From: Poriferisodalis sp965208895
Lineage (GTDB): Bacteria; Actinomycetota; Acidimicrobiia; Acidimicrobiales; Poriferisodalaceae
Assembly (NCBI RefSeq): GCF_965208895.1
Contig: NZ_OZ242363.1
Span: 992,001 to 1,056,000, forward strand
Reading direction: 5' to 3'
DNA: 64,000 bases
Below are positions 1-8,615 of this stretch, one piece after another. How positions within the stretch are numbered: the stretch's first letter is position 1; the number at the start of each line of letters is the position of its first letter. A program made the translations under genes and the position numbers. Under the pieces are notes generated by a model. The model was not told where the DNA came from. It saw only the letters and a list, made by a program, of their open reading frames with translations, and ran no database searches.

Positions 1-1346
1 ATTTCCCGGTAGCGCCCGTCTGCGAACGTCGGGCCGCCTGCCCGTCCCGCACGGGCTCGTGCCCGCTGCTTATCCATGGCGGCTTCAAAACCCTCGCGGT
101 CGAGGCGCAGGCCCCTTTCGGCCAGGATCTCTTCGGTCACCTCCACCGGGAAGCCATGCGTGTCATGCAGCAAGAAGGCCGTCTCGCCCTCAAGCACGGC
201 CTTGGCCACATCGCCCGAGTCCAGACCGGTCGTCGCCTCGTCGAGAATCTTCACGCCGGCGGCGAGCGTGGTGCGGAAGCGCTCCTCCTCGCGGGCCACG
301 ACGTCGGCGATGAACTGCCGGTTCTTTACCAGGTCGGTGTAGTGGCCGCCCATCACGTCCACCACGATCTCGACCAGGCGAGGCATCACGACATCGGTGA
401 CACCGAGCACCCAGGCGTGGCGCACGGCCCGGCGGATGATGCGCCGCAGCACGTAGCCGCGGTCTTCGTTGGAGGGGAAGACGCCGTCGGAGATGAGCAT
501 CGCCGTCGTGCGGGCGTGGTCGGCGAAGATGCGCATGGAGACATCGGTCTCGGGATCAGCGCCGTAGGTCTTGCCGCAGATGCGCTCGGCCTCGGCGAGC
601 AGCGGCGCGAACAGGTCGATGTCCCACGCTGCGGGCACGCCCTGCAGCACCGCCAGGATCCGCTCGAGGCCCGCACCCGTGTCGATGCCGGGGGCTTCCA
701 GCGGCGTCAGCTCGCCGGTGCCGTCGGCGGCGAACTGCATGAACACAAGATTCCAGATCTCCACGAAGCGGTCTTCGCCACCGTGTGCAGGGCCGCCGTC
801 GGCGCCATGTTCGGACCCGATGTCGTAGAAGATCTCGCTGCAGGGCCCGCACGGTCCGACGTCGCCTGCCGCCCACCAGTTGTCCTTGTCGAGCCGCTGG
901 ATGCGCTCGGGCGGAACACCGACGGCGCTCTGCCAGATCTTTGCGGCCTCGTCGTCGCTGACGTGCACGGTCACCCAGAGCTTGTCGCGTTCCAGGCCGA
1001 GCACGTCGGTGACGAACTCCCACGCCCAACCGATGGCTTCGGCCTTGAAGTAGTCGCCGAAGCTGAAGTTGCCCATCATCTCGAAGAACGTGAAGTGCCG
1101 GTTGGTGCGGCCGATGTCGTCGAGATCGTTGTGCTTGCCGCCTGCCCGGACGCACTTTTGGATGGTGACCATGCGGCGCGTCGGCGGCACCTCCTCGCCG
1201 AGGAAGTACGGCATGAACGGCACCATCCCGGCCACCGTGAACAGCAGCGACGGCTCGTGGGGAATCAGGCTCGCAGAGGCGCGGACTTCGTGACCCCGCT
1301 CCGACCAGAACGAGCTGAAGGCTTCACGCAGTTCCTCGGCGCGCAT
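1..1346 (-). CDS. alaS: Alanyl-tRNA synthetase, N-terminal 448 residues (cut by window start)
   Basis: Class II aminoacyl-tRNA synthetase that charges tRNA-Ala in the cytosol. The frame opens with ATG at 1346 (MRAEELREAF) and runs off the left edge without a stop, so the 3' part is missing. Visible AlaRS features are the N-terminal GHEVRASASLIP and LFTVAGMVPFM stretches, GRTNRHFTFFEMMGNFSFGD, the GPCGPCSEIFYD segment, the GAGLERI motif and HDTHGFPVEVTEEI, where the catalytic part leads into the editing region. It would be the last gene of a minus-strand series (2301-2726, 1997-2299, alaS), but a small plus-strand cassette now sits directly in front of it. Identity is certain; only the C-terminal editing and C-Ala domains are unseen. 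Confidence 0.97.
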   Translation of the reverse strand, partial: MRAEELREAFSSFWSERGHEVRASASLIPHEPSLLFTVAGMVPFMPYFLGEEVPPTRRMVTIQKCVRAGGKHNDLDDIGRTNRHFTFFEMMGNFSFGDYFKAEAIGWAWEFVTDVLGLERDKLWVTVHVSDDEAAKIWQSAVGVPPERIQRLDKDNWWAAGDVGPCGPCSEIFYDIGSEHGADGGPAHGGEDRFVEIWNLVFMQFAADGTGELTPLEAPGIDTGAGLERILAVLQGVPAAWDIDLFAPLLAEAERICGKTYGADPETDVSMRIFADHARTTAMLISDGVFPSNEDRGYVLRRIIRRAVRHAWVLGVTDVVMPRLVEIVVDVMGGHYTDLVKNRQFIADVVAREEERFRTTLAAGVKILDEATTGLDSGDVAKAVLEGETAFLLHDTHGFPVEVTEEILAERGLRLDREGFEAAMDKQRARARAGRAGGPTFADGRYRE

Positions 1347-1383
1347 TCCCAGAGGATACCGAGGAGCCTTCGCGGCCTCCGTG

Positions 1384-1408
1384 GCTCAGGCGGCTTCGCG
1401 GCGTTGGC
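1384..1408. repeat. 25-bp direct repeat, left copy
   Basis: This copy is identical over all 25 bases to 1995-2019. The two copies bound the 1476-1912 gene pair, 611 bp apart. It lies just upstream of alaS. It has no obvious function of its own. Confidence 0.85.
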
Positions 1409-1446
1409 AGCACTCCTGCTTCCCCGACTGGCGTTCGGGAACAAAA

Positions 1447-1452
1447 TATACT
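1447..1452 (+). promoter_or_regulatory. Putative -10 box TATACT of the small gene pair
   Basis: TATACT lies in the only AT-rich patch of this region, 23 bases before the ATG at 1476. No good -35 hexamer is visible 16-18 bases upstream, so the promoter is tentative. Confidence 0.35.
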
Positions 1453-1475
1453 GAAATAAATGGAAGTATCCCCCT

Positions 1476-1751
1476 ATGGTGGGTCGGGTGCGGATACATC
1501 GATCAGCGCTGCGCCACGGCATCGCGGCCTCGGAGATCAAGCACGCATGGGAATTCGGGGTTGGCGATCTATCCGTGGATGCCGGACACGATCCCCCGAA
1601 ACGGCTCCGCATCAGCCCCGACCATGCCGGCAACTTCTTGGAGTTGGTATATCTTGAAGCCGACGACAACCCCGCTGACGAACCCATTGTCATCCACGCT
1701 ATGGCGCTGACTGGTCGCCTTCGAGTCCATCTGAAGAAGCTGAGATTATGA
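1476..1751 (+). CDS. Small toxin-like protein of a putative toxin-antitoxin pair
   Basis: A 91-residue basic protein containing HGIAASEIKHAWEF near the N-terminus, then RISPDHAGNFLELVYLE and IVIHAMAL near the C-terminus. This order (HGI..EI.HA, D.AGN.LE..., VIHAM) recalls small actinobacterial proteins often annotated as toxins, with a BrnT/HigB-like compact alpha/beta fold. That link is from memory of the family pattern. Its stop overlaps the start of the next gene (ATGA), typical of a coupled pair. The pair runs on the plus strand inside an otherwise minus-strand housekeeping block and lies between 25-bp direct repeats, which suggests acquisition as a cassette. The toxin role is inferred. 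Confidence 0.5.
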   Translation: MVGRVRIHRSALRHGIAASEIKHAWEFGVGDLSVDAGHDPPKRLRISPDHAGNFLELVYLEADDNPADEPIVIHAMALTGRLRVHLKKLRL

Positions 1752-1912
1752 GCGAAGCTGACGAGATCACGATCATCGACGACGAGAACACCGAGAAGTG
1801 GACGCGCTGGTCGGAGGAGTTCGCGAGACGCGAGTTCACCGACGAGGAACTCGACCGCATGCTCTCGACTTGGCGCCCGCTGCCAAGGCCCGCGACGGCC
1901 GACCGGGCGTAA
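1748..1912 (+). CDS. Small acidic antitoxin-like partner
   Basis: A 54-residue ORF starting at the ATG that overlaps the upstream stop by four bases. It is acidic, with the segments DEITIIDDENTEKWTRWSEE and REFTDEELDRMLSTWRPLP. No DNA-binding fold is obvious. Size, charge and overlap match the antitoxin of a small type II module. An unrelated small protein cannot be excluded. Confidence 0.45.
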   Translation: MSEADEITIIDDENTEKWTRWSEEFARREFTDEELDRMLSTWRPLPRPATADRA

Positions 1913-1994
1913 CAGCCCCGAGGCATCGCGACTCGTCAGGGCGGCACTGATCGAGCCGCGGCGTCGGCACCGCCCGCCGAATTCAACGAGGTCA

Positions 1995-2019
1995 GCTCAG
2001 GCGGCTTCGCGGCGTTGGC
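1995..2019. repeat. 25-bp direct repeat, right copy
   Basis: This copy is identical to 1384-1408 and overlaps the last codons and stop of the minus-strand gene ending at 1997. The gene's 3' end (RRQRREAA) is therefore part of the repeat, as at sites where an inserted element rebuilds the end of its target gene. Confidence 0.85.
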
Positions 2020-2299
2020 GGCGTTCGGCCCAGCGGCGCTCTCGCTCGTCTCGTAGTCGCTGTTCGGCGTCGCGCATCTGCCGCCTGCCGTCCTCCCACG
2101 CGCCCTCCAAGCGCTGACGCCGCTCCTGCCAAGCGTCGGTCGCGTCGCGTCGCATCCGGCGCGCCGAACCGAGCACCGTCGCGGTGCCCCGAACTGGTGC
2201 GTAACGGTCGAGGAGATATCGCAGCCGCCGCTGCGCCCACAGCGAGGCACCCACGCCCAGTCCGGCGCCCAAGGTCAGCCAGCGCAACCGCTTCAGCAT
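1997..2299 (-). CDS. Small membrane-anchored protein of unknown function
   Basis: 100 residues from ATG at 2299. The first 25 residues (KRLRWLTLGAGLGVGASLWA) form one hydrophobic segment after a basic start. The remainder is very rich in Arg, Glu and Trp (DAWQERRQRLEGAWEDGRR) and should be a charged helix. It follows the 2301-2726 gene with a one-base gap and precedes alaS, a position suggesting a small actinobacterial conserved protein of the alaS neighbourhood. I do not recognise a named family. The 3' end coincides with the right 25-bp repeat. Confidence 0.65.
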   Translation of the reverse strand: MLKRLRWLTLGAGLGVGASLWAQRRLRYLLDRYAPVRGTATVLGSARRMRRDATDAWQERRQRLEGAWEDGRRQMRDAEQRLRDERERRWAERRQRREAA

Positions 2300-2300
2300 G

Positions 2301-2726
2301 TCAACGCTCCCTGTGGTCGCGGCCTGCGGATGCGATCGCAGAGCCGGCAGACGTGTCCTGGCCGCCGCGAGCATTCTCGCGCCCCTCGTCAGCGGCCTTG
2401 CCCCGCAGCGCTGCGACTGCCGAGCGAACTTTGTCGACCGGCACTCCGGCAACGCGCGCAGCGGCACCCCCGGCAGCGTCGGCCATCCCTGCGACCTTCT
2501 GTGCAATGTTCAGCAGGTCCCGCAGGCGGCTGATCTCAGCCTGAGCCATCTCGGCAGTGTCCGCCAGCTGGCTCAGCGCCGGGCCGACTTTGGCGTCGAA
2601 GTCGGCGAGCTTGCGCCGGAACTCCCGCATCAATGCGAACGCTTGGGTCAGCACGACGATCAGCGCCGCCAACGCGACCACCACGCAGACCGTCACCACC
2701 ACGGCTGCGAGATCGCTGCTGCTCAT
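2301..2726 (-). CDS. DUF948/YtxG-like membrane protein
   Basis: 141 residues. An N-terminal transmembrane helix (AAVVVTVCVVVALAALIVVL, about residues 7-27) is followed by an amphipathic coiled-coil region (REFRRKLADFDAKVGPAL, then EMAQAEISRLRDLL) and an Ala/Gly-rich tail. This architecture, and the place just upstream of alaS, fits DUF948-type proteins common in Firmicutes and Actinobacteria. Function is unknown. It forms a tight pair with the next gene, with one base between them. Confidence 0.65.
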   Translation of the reverse strand: MSSSDLAAVVVTVCVVVALAALIVVLTQAFALMREFRRKLADFDAKVGPALSQLADTAEMAQAEISRLRDLLNIAQKVAGMADAAGGAAARVAGVPVDKVRSAVAALRGKAADEGRENARGGQDTSAGSAIASAGRDHRER

Positions 2727-2807
2727 GGGTGACCCCAGAGATGCTCTGGCATTGCCGTCACCGTCCCCTTCGTCTGTCGCCCGCAGATGCCCCGTCCCAG
2801 ACTCCCA

Positions 2808-4634
2808 TCATTCGTCTCCTGACTCATCGACGGCGGCCAGCGTGAGACCCAGCTCGTCGAGCTGTACCGCTGAGATGGCAGACGGGGCGTTGGTGAGCGG
2901 GTCGGCGCCGGACTGGCTCTTGGGGAACGCGATCACCTCGCGGATGTTCTCCTCGCCGCACAGCAGCGCCGCCAGACGGTCGATGCCGAACGCGAAGCCG
3001 GCATGGGGCGGAGCGCCGTAGCGGAATGCATCGAGCAGGAAGCCGAAACGCTCCTGCGCCGTGGCCGGCTCGATGCCCAGCAGATCGAAGATCTGCTGCT
3101 GGATGTCGCCCCGATGGATCCGCACGCTGCCCGAGCCGAGCTCCCAGCCGTTCAGCACCAGGTCGTAGGCCTGCGATCGCACGCCCAGCAGCGTGTCGGC
3201 ATCGAACCCCCCGCCCGAGGCCATGCGCTGCGAGGCCGCGGCGACAGCGTCGAGATCGTCGACGTGAGGCATCGTGAAGGGATGGTGTGCGGGAACGGGG
3301 AGCCCGTCGGCGTTCACATCCTCGAACAGCGGGAAGTCGACCACCCACAAGAAGTGCAAGCCGCCCTCGTTGACTGGCGGGCGGCCCAGCTCCAGCCGCA
3401 GCAGGCCGAGCACACCGCTGGCCCTGCGCCAGGTGTCGGCCACCAAGTAGCACATGTCGCCGGCCTCGGCCCCGAGGCGCTCCAGCACGCCGTCGATCTC
3501 GGCGTCGGACATGAACTTCGCCACCGGCGAGGTGACCGCCAGCCGGCCGCCTGCCGCGCTGCGGGCGCCTTCGGCCAGCGGCTCGCCGGCGCTGACGCGC
3601 ATCCACACGAGACCCTTGGCACCCCATCGCTGGCACTGCTTGGTGAGATCGTCGACCGCGTTGCGGCTGATGTCGCCGCCGCCGGGCACCCGGATACCCC
3701 GCACCGCAGGCGCCTTGAAGGCGTTGAAGCCGGTCTCGGCGAACAGGTCGCTGAGCTCGACCAGCTTGAGCCCGAATCGCAGGTCGGGCTTGTCGGATCC
3801 GTAGCGGTCGATCGCCTCGTGCCAAGTGATCTCATCCATCGCCGCAGGGCGCACGCCGGTGATCTCTTCGGCCGCTTCGGCCACTGCTTCGCTGATCACG
3901 GCCCGCACCTCGGCGCCGGTGGCGAAGCTCATCTCCAAGTCGAGCTGGGTGAACTCGAACTGCCGATCGGCCCGCAGGTCCTCGTCTCGCAGGCAGCGCG
4001 CAATCTGGTAGTAGCGGTCGATGCCGCCCACCATGCAGAGCTGCTTGAACAACTGGGGGCTCTGCGGCAATGCGTAGAAGCGACCCTGATGCAGCCGGCT
4101 GGGCACCACGAAGTCGCGGGCGCCTTCGGGGGTGGAGGCCACGAGCGTGGGCGTCTCGACCTCGATGAACTCCGCAGCCTCCATCGAGCGGCGGATCGCT
4201 GCGTTCACCCGTGCCCGCTTGACCAGGTTCGAGTGCATGCGAGGGTTTCGCAGGTCGAGGTAGCGATGGCGGATGCGCAGCATCTCGTCGACCTCGGTGC
4301 GGCCGTCGATCTGGAACGGCGGCGGCTCCGAGCGAGAGAGCACCTCGACGCTTGCATCGCCGATCTCGATCTCGCCGGTGGCCAGATCGGCGTTGGCGGT
4401 GTCTTCGGGTCGTTCGCGCACGGTGCCCGTCACCGACAGCACGTACTCCGAGCGCAGGTCGTGCGCGTGATCCACCACGCATTGCACGATGCCGGTGCGG
4501 TCACGCAAGTCGACGAAGGCGAGATGCTCGCCATGTTCACGCCGCCGGGAGACCCAGCCGCACACGGTGATTTCCCGGCCGATGTCGGCGCGGCTCAGCC
4601 GCCCGCAGTAGTCGGTTCGCATCAGGGTGTTCAC
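2808..4634 (-). CDS. aspS: Aspartyl-tRNA synthetase
   Basis: Class II synthetase charging tRNA-Asp (possibly also tRNA-Asn). The N-terminal OB fold reads ITVCGWVSRRREHGEHLAFV. The catalytic core contains RHRYLDLRNPRMH, ETPTLVASTPEGARDF, YALPQSPQLFKQ and the motif 3 region AGFAFGIDRLAAL. A bacterial GAD insertion lies between. I place the start at GTG 4634 (608 aa), because AAGGA lies eight bases upstream. ATG 4622 is an alternative, and an ATG at 4676 would overlap hisS. It sits 19 bases after hisS, the usual actinobacterial hisS-aspS pair. The C-terminal PKSQSGADPLTNAPS loop is intact. Confidence 0.97.
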   Translation of the reverse strand: MNTLMRTDYCGRLSRADIGREITVCGWVSRRREHGEHLAFVDLRDRTGIVQCVVDHAHDLRSEYVLSVTGTVRERPEDTANADLATGEIEIGDASVEVLSRSEPPPFQIDGRTEVDEMLRIRHRYLDLRNPRMHSNLVKRARVNAAIRRSMEAAEFIEVETPTLVASTPEGARDFVVPSRLHQGRFYALPQSPQLFKQLCMVGGIDRYYQIARCLRDEDLRADRQFEFTQLDLEMSFATGAEVRAVISEAVAEAAEEITGVRPAAMDEITWHEAIDRYGSDKPDLRFGLKLVELSDLFAETGFNAFKAPAVRGIRVPGGGDISRNAVDDLTKQCQRWGAKGLVWMRVSAGEPLAEGARSAAGGRLAVTSPVAKFMSDAEIDGVLERLGAEAGDMCYLVADTWRRASGVLGLLRLELGRPPVNEGGLHFLWVVDFPLFEDVNADGLPVPAHHPFTMPHVDDLDAVAAASQRMASGGGFDADTLLGVRSQAYDLVLNGWELGSGSVRIHRGDIQQQIFDLLGIEPATAQERFGFLLDAFRYGAPPHAGFAFGIDRLAALLCGEENIREVIAFPKSQSGADPLTNAPSAISAVQLDELGLTLAAVDESGDE

Positions 4635-4653
4635 TCGGTCAGTCCTTCGGGGT

Positions 4654-6060
4654 TCAAGCTGGGCTTGAGGTGTCATCAGAGGCCGGCACTGGGGTATTTG
4701 GCGCTGGGGTATTCAGCGCTGGGGCGTTCAACGCGTCGAACGTGGCTCGCAGTGTGCTCAGCAGTTCAGACCGCGGCACGGCCTGCTGCGCCATGTCGGC
4801 GTCGCCGCCGTCAGGGCGCCGCAGCGGCCGGACGGTGACGGTGCCGGCATCGATTTCGTCGGTTCCCACGATGAGCGCGATCTCTGCACCCGAGCGGTTC
4901 GCGGCGCGCATCTGCGCCCGTATCGACCGGTCGTCGAAGGCGCGGTCGGCCCGGATGCCGACCGAGCGCAGCTCGTGGGTGAGATCGCGTGCAGCGGTGC
5001 CGCCCGCCGTGTCGACCACCCACACTTCCGCCCGTTGCGTCGGCACGTCGAACACGCCCTCGGCATCGCAGGCCAGCAGCAGACGCTCGATGCCCAGCGC
5101 GAAGCCGATGCCGGGCGTCGGCGGCCCGCCGAGCGCCTCCACCAGCCCGTTGTAGCGACCACCGCCGCAGATCGTGTCCTGGGCAGCATCCAAGCTCGCG
5201 GCACGGAACTCGAACGTGGTGCGTGTGTAGTAGTCGAGCCCGCGCACCAGCTTGGGCTCCACGGCGTGCTCGATCCCGAGCGCGTCCAGGCCCTCACGCA
5301 CCCGCTCGAAGTGGACCGCCGTGTCCGCAGAGAGATAGTCGGTGATCTGCGGGGCTTCGGCGGCGACTGCAGCGGTGGCGGCACGCTTGGAATCCAGGAT
5401 GCGCAGCGGGTGGCGCTCGATCTTGTCCCGATCCGCCGGGTCGACGTCGCCGGCCCGCTGTTGCAGGTAGGCGCTGAGCGCGTCGTTGTATGCGGCGCGA
5501 GTGTCGGCGTCGCCCATCGAATTCACCAGCAGCGGCACCCGCCGCAGCCCGATCGCCCTGAAGAACTCCGCAGCCAGGGCGATGATCTCGACATCGGCGT
5601 CAGGGTCGTCGGTGCCGAGCGTTTCGGCCCCGATCTGGTGGAACTGGCGGTAACGGCCGGCCTGGGGCGCTTCGTAGCGGAAGAACGGCCCCTGATACCA
5701 GACCTTCCACGGCGTGGTGGGGCGGTGCTGCGCGAAGGCACGGCACACCGACGCCGTGCACTCGGGTCGCAGCGCCAGGTGGCGGTCGCTGCGATCGAAG
5801 AACTCGTACATCTCCTTGCCGACCACGTCGGTGCCCTCCCCGATGCGGGCGAAGACACCGATGTCCTCGAAGATCGGCGTCTGCAAGTAACCGAACCCAG
5901 CACGGTCCGCCGCGGCGATGAACGTGCCCAGCAGCGCCACCCAGCGGCCCGATTCAGGCGGTGCCAAGTCGTGCGTCCCGATGGGCGTGCGGAACGACTT
6001 CGGGGCCGCCGCATCGCCGCCGTCAGGAGGGCTGGCTGGCGTCGAAGGCATAGCGGACAT
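4654..6060 (-). CDS. hisS: Histidyl-tRNA synthetase
   Basis: Class II HisRS of 468 residues. Seen: TPIGTHDLAPPES near the N-terminus, motif 2 KVWYQGPFFRYEAPQAGRYR, the histidine-binding signature LVRGLDYYTRTTFEF, GGGRYNGLVEALGG and the motif 3 segment GIGFALGIERLLL, followed by the anticodon-binding domain. It is longer than usual. The last ~30 residues are an imperfect Asn-Thr-Pro/Ala repeat (ALNTPAPNTPVP) encoded by near-identical ~18-bp units. The start is ATG 6060, with ATG 6051 equally possible. It lies 52 bases downstream of rel. Confidence 0.97.
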   Translation of the reverse strand: MSAMPSTPASPPDGGDAAAPKSFRTPIGTHDLAPPESGRWVALLGTFIAAADRAGFGYLQTPIFEDIGVFARIGEGTDVVGKEMYEFFDRSDRHLALRPECTASVCRAFAQHRPTTPWKVWYQGPFFRYEAPQAGRYRQFHQIGAETLGTDDPDADVEIIALAAEFFRAIGLRRVPLLVNSMGDADTRAAYNDALSAYLQQRAGDVDPADRDKIERHPLRILDSKRAATAAVAAEAPQITDYLSADTAVHFERVREGLDALGIEHAVEPKLVRGLDYYTRTTFEFRAASLDAAQDTICGGGRYNGLVEALGGPPTPGIGFALGIERLLLACDAEGVFDVPTQRAEVWVVDTAGGTAARDLTHELRSVGIRADRAFDDRSIRAQMRAANRSGAEIALIVGTDEIDAGTVTVRPLRRPDGGDADMAQQAVPRSELLSTLRATFDALNAPALNTPAPNTPVPASDDTSSPA

Positions 6061-6112
6061 GACCAGCGAAGGCTACGGCCCTGCCGCCGTGGGTCCTAGC
6101 TGTCGCGAGCCT

Positions 6113-8386
6113 TCAGTACTCGGTGCGGGCGAGGCCTTCGATCGTGCGGTAGGCGTCGAACACGCCTGGCACTTCGCGCAATGCGGCCAGGAGCTGGTCG
6201 AGCAGGATCGGATCGCCGACCTCGACCTCGAACTGCATCACCGCTACTTGATCGTCGCCCACGAACGTGTCGCAGCTCGCAATCGACAGGCCGTGACGGC
6301 CCGACACGATCTGCACCACGTCGAGCAGCAGGCGGTTGCGGTCCAGGCCGCGGACCTCGAGCGCTGCGGCGTATTCGCCCGCCCAGCTCTCGTCCCACTC
6401 CACCTCGACCTGTCGGGCATTGGACGATGTCGCCAATTCGCCCGCGTTGGCGCAGTCGGCACGGTGGACCGAGAGGCCACGCCCGCTGGTCGCGAACCCC
6501 AAGACCTCGTCGCCGCGCACCGGGCTGCAGCAACGGGCCAGCCGCACCAGCGCGTCGTCGTGGCCGTCGACGTGCACGCCCGCGGAGCGGCGGCGGCGTG
6601 AGCCCCGCTGACGGGCAGGACGGGCCGGGAGCTGCGCGCCGTCGCCCTCGCCTCGCAGGTTGCTGACCAGTCGCTTGGCCACCGAGTGGGCCCCCACGTC
6701 GCCCTTGCCAACCGCTTCGAACAGCGTTTCGAGGTCGGCCCGACTGAACTGCTGCGCCACGGCGCTCATCTCGTCGCCGTCGATGACCAGCGAAGCCTTG
6801 AGCCCTTCTGAGCGCAGCTCGTCGGAGACCGCCTCCCGCCCCGCAGCCACCCATTCGGACCGGTCAGAACGGGCGAACCAGCGACGGATGCTGTAACGGG
6901 CCCGCGGCGTGACAGCGACCTCGAGCCAGTCACGCGACGGCCGAGTGCCGGGATCGTCGGAGGTGAACGCCTCGACGGTGTCGCCCGAGCGCAATGGCCG
7001 ATCCAGCGGCACCAGCCGGCCGTCGATTTTGGCGCCGATGAGCGAGTCGCCGATATCGGTGTGGATGGCGTATGCGAAGTCGATGGGCGTGGCGCCGGTC
7101 GGCAGCGTCACCACGTCGCCCTTGGGCGTGAACACGTACACCTCGCCGTGACCGAGGTCGCTGGCAATGGTGCGCATGAACTCGGCCGGGTCGTCAGATT
7201 CGGCCTGCCATTCGACCAGCCGGCTCAGCCACGGCATGTCGGCCTCGGCGGCTGCGCTGGGGTGCCGCTCGGACTTGCTGCCCTTGCTGCCGCTGCCGTT
7301 GCGCTCGGCCTTGTAGCGCCAATGGGCCGCCACCCCGAACTCGGCTCGCTGGTGCATCTCCTCGGTGCGGATCTGCACTTCGACAGCCGTGCCCGACGGG
7401 CCGACCACGGTCGTGTGCAGCGACTGGTACAGATTGAACTTGGGCATCGCGATGTAGTCCTTGAACCGGCCGGTCACCGGCTTCCACGTCGCGTGAATGG
7501 AGCCCAGGGCGGCGTAGGCATCACGGATGGTCGGCACCACGACCCGGATGCCCACCAGGTCGAAGATCTCGTCGAACGAGCGGTTCTTGATGACCATCTT
7601 CTCGTAGACGCTCCAGTGGTGCTTCTTGCGCCCGGTCACCGTGGCCTCGATCTTCATGCGGCCAAGCTGGGAGCGGACCTCTTCCAGCACCCGGTCCACG
7701 TAGCGCTCCTGTTCGGGAGTGCGATCGGCGAGCATCCGGTCGATCTCGGCGTAACGCTTCGGGTACAGCGCGGCGAAGGCCAGATCCTCGAGCTCGTCGC
7801 GCACCTGCTGCATGCCCAGCCTGTTGGCGAGCGGGGCGTAGATGTCGAGGGTCTCGCGGGCCACATCGGCCTGCTTGGTGGCACCGAGCGCCCCGATCGT
7901 GCGCATGTTGTGCAGCCGGTCCGACAGCTTGATCATCAGCACTCGGGGATCGTTCGCGATCGCTACGAGCATCTTGCGCAGCGTGGCAGCCTGCTGTGCC
8001 TGCTTGGAGGCGAACCGCACCCGGTCGAGCTTGGTGACCCCGTCCACAATGGCCGCGACCTCGGGGCCGAAGTCGTCGGCCAGCCCAACCAGCTCGACGC
8101 TGGTGTCCTCGACTGCGTCATGCAGCAGCGCTGCGGCAATCGAGGTGTCGTCGAGACCGAGATCGGCCACAACGCCCGCCACTGCCACGGGATGGGTGAT
8201 GTACGCCTCGCCGGTCTTTCGGCGTTGGCCTTCGTGCGCTTCTGCGGCTGCTTCATAGGCCCGGATGACCAGTTCGGGCGACCGCCTCGGCCAGCGCTGG
8301 CGGTAGCGCTCGACCACCGGCGAGATGTCGGCCGCGACCGTGTTCGCGATGCGCCGCCACGGCAGAACGCGCGACACCGCAGGCAT
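6113..8386 (-). CDS. rel: Bifunctional (p)ppGpp synthetase/hydrolase (RelA/SpoT homologue)
   Basis: Long RSH protein controlling the stringent response. With ATG 8386 it has 757 residues; a TTG at 8398 is also in frame. Hydrolase domain: YITHPVAVA and LLHDAVEDT with H89-D90. Synthetase domain: GRFKDYIAMPKFNLYQSLH (about 306-324) and EVQIRTEEMH. RFKD is the motif usual in bifunctional enzymes. A TGS domain follows at about 416-475, then a conserved Cys-Cys segment (ARCCSPVRGDEVLGF) and a C-terminal ACT domain. A small Gly/Ser/Lys insertion follows the synthetase domain. Both active sites look intact. Confidence 0.96.
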   Translation of the reverse strand: MPAVSRVLPWRRIANTVAADISPVVERYRQRWPRRSPELVIRAYEAAAEAHEGQRRKTGEAYITHPVAVAGVVADLGLDDTSIAAALLHDAVEDTSVELVGLADDFGPEVAAIVDGVTKLDRVRFASKQAQQAATLRKMLVAIANDPRVLMIKLSDRLHNMRTIGALGATKQADVARETLDIYAPLANRLGMQQVRDELEDLAFAALYPKRYAEIDRMLADRTPEQERYVDRVLEEVRSQLGRMKIEATVTGRKKHHWSVYEKMVIKNRSFDEIFDLVGIRVVVPTIRDAYAALGSIHATWKPVTGRFKDYIAMPKFNLYQSLHTTVVGPSGTAVEVQIRTEEMHQRAEFGVAAHWRYKAERNGSGSKGSKSERHPSAAAEADMPWLSRLVEWQAESDDPAEFMRTIASDLGHGEVYVFTPKGDVVTLPTGATPIDFAYAIHTDIGDSLIGAKIDGRLVPLDRPLRSGDTVEAFTSDDPGTRPSRDWLEVAVTPRARYSIRRWFARSDRSEWVAAGREAVSDELRSEGLKASLVIDGDEMSAVAQQFSRADLETLFEAVGKGDVGAHSVAKRLVSNLRGEGDGAQLPARPARQRGSRRRRSAGVHVDGHDDALVRLARCCSPVRGDEVLGFATSGRGLSVHRADCANAGELATSSNARQVEVEWDESWAGEYAAALEVRGLDRNRLLLDVVQIVSGRHGLSIASCDTFVGDDQVAVMQFEVEVGDPILLDQLLAALREVPGVFDAYRTIEGLARTEY

Positions 8387-8413
8387 GGCCCTAGCCAAGC
8401 TGACCCAGGTGGT

Positions 8414-8436
8414 GTTCGACCCGAGCAGGGTCGAAC
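8414..8436. promoter_or_regulatory. Perfect 9-bp inverted repeat in the rel leader
   Basis: Arms GTTCGACCC and GGGTCGAAC flank a five-base loop, 27 bases upstream of the rel ATG. It could be a leader hairpin or an operator. It is not followed by a T run in either direction, so a terminator is unlikely. A tRNA was considered and not found. Confidence 0.45.
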
Positions 8437-8615
8437 CGGCGGGAACTCACGCTCTCATTCTGCCGTGCCCGACATGAACGCCGTTGACAACGCTCGTACA
8501 ACCGACCAGATCGCAGCGTCCGTGAGCATGAAGACGTGGGGAACGAGCCAGACCACGGCCTCACCGTCTTGGAGCGGCAGTCCCGCACGAGCCGGAACTG
8601 ATGCGGTCGCAGGTG

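Noticed and set aside
156..1454. 432-codon open frame on the plus strand
   Set aside because: It is antisense to alaS, which is unmistakable on the minus strand; Ala/Asp/Val/His-rich composition is typical of a high-GC mirror frame.
3003..4838. 611-codon plus-strand frame
   Set aside because: Antisense of aspS, with no family signature; aspS motifs are complete on the other strand.
8399..8615. tRNA gene
   Set aside because: GTTCGACCC resembles a T arm but no acceptor, D or anticodon stems can be built around it.
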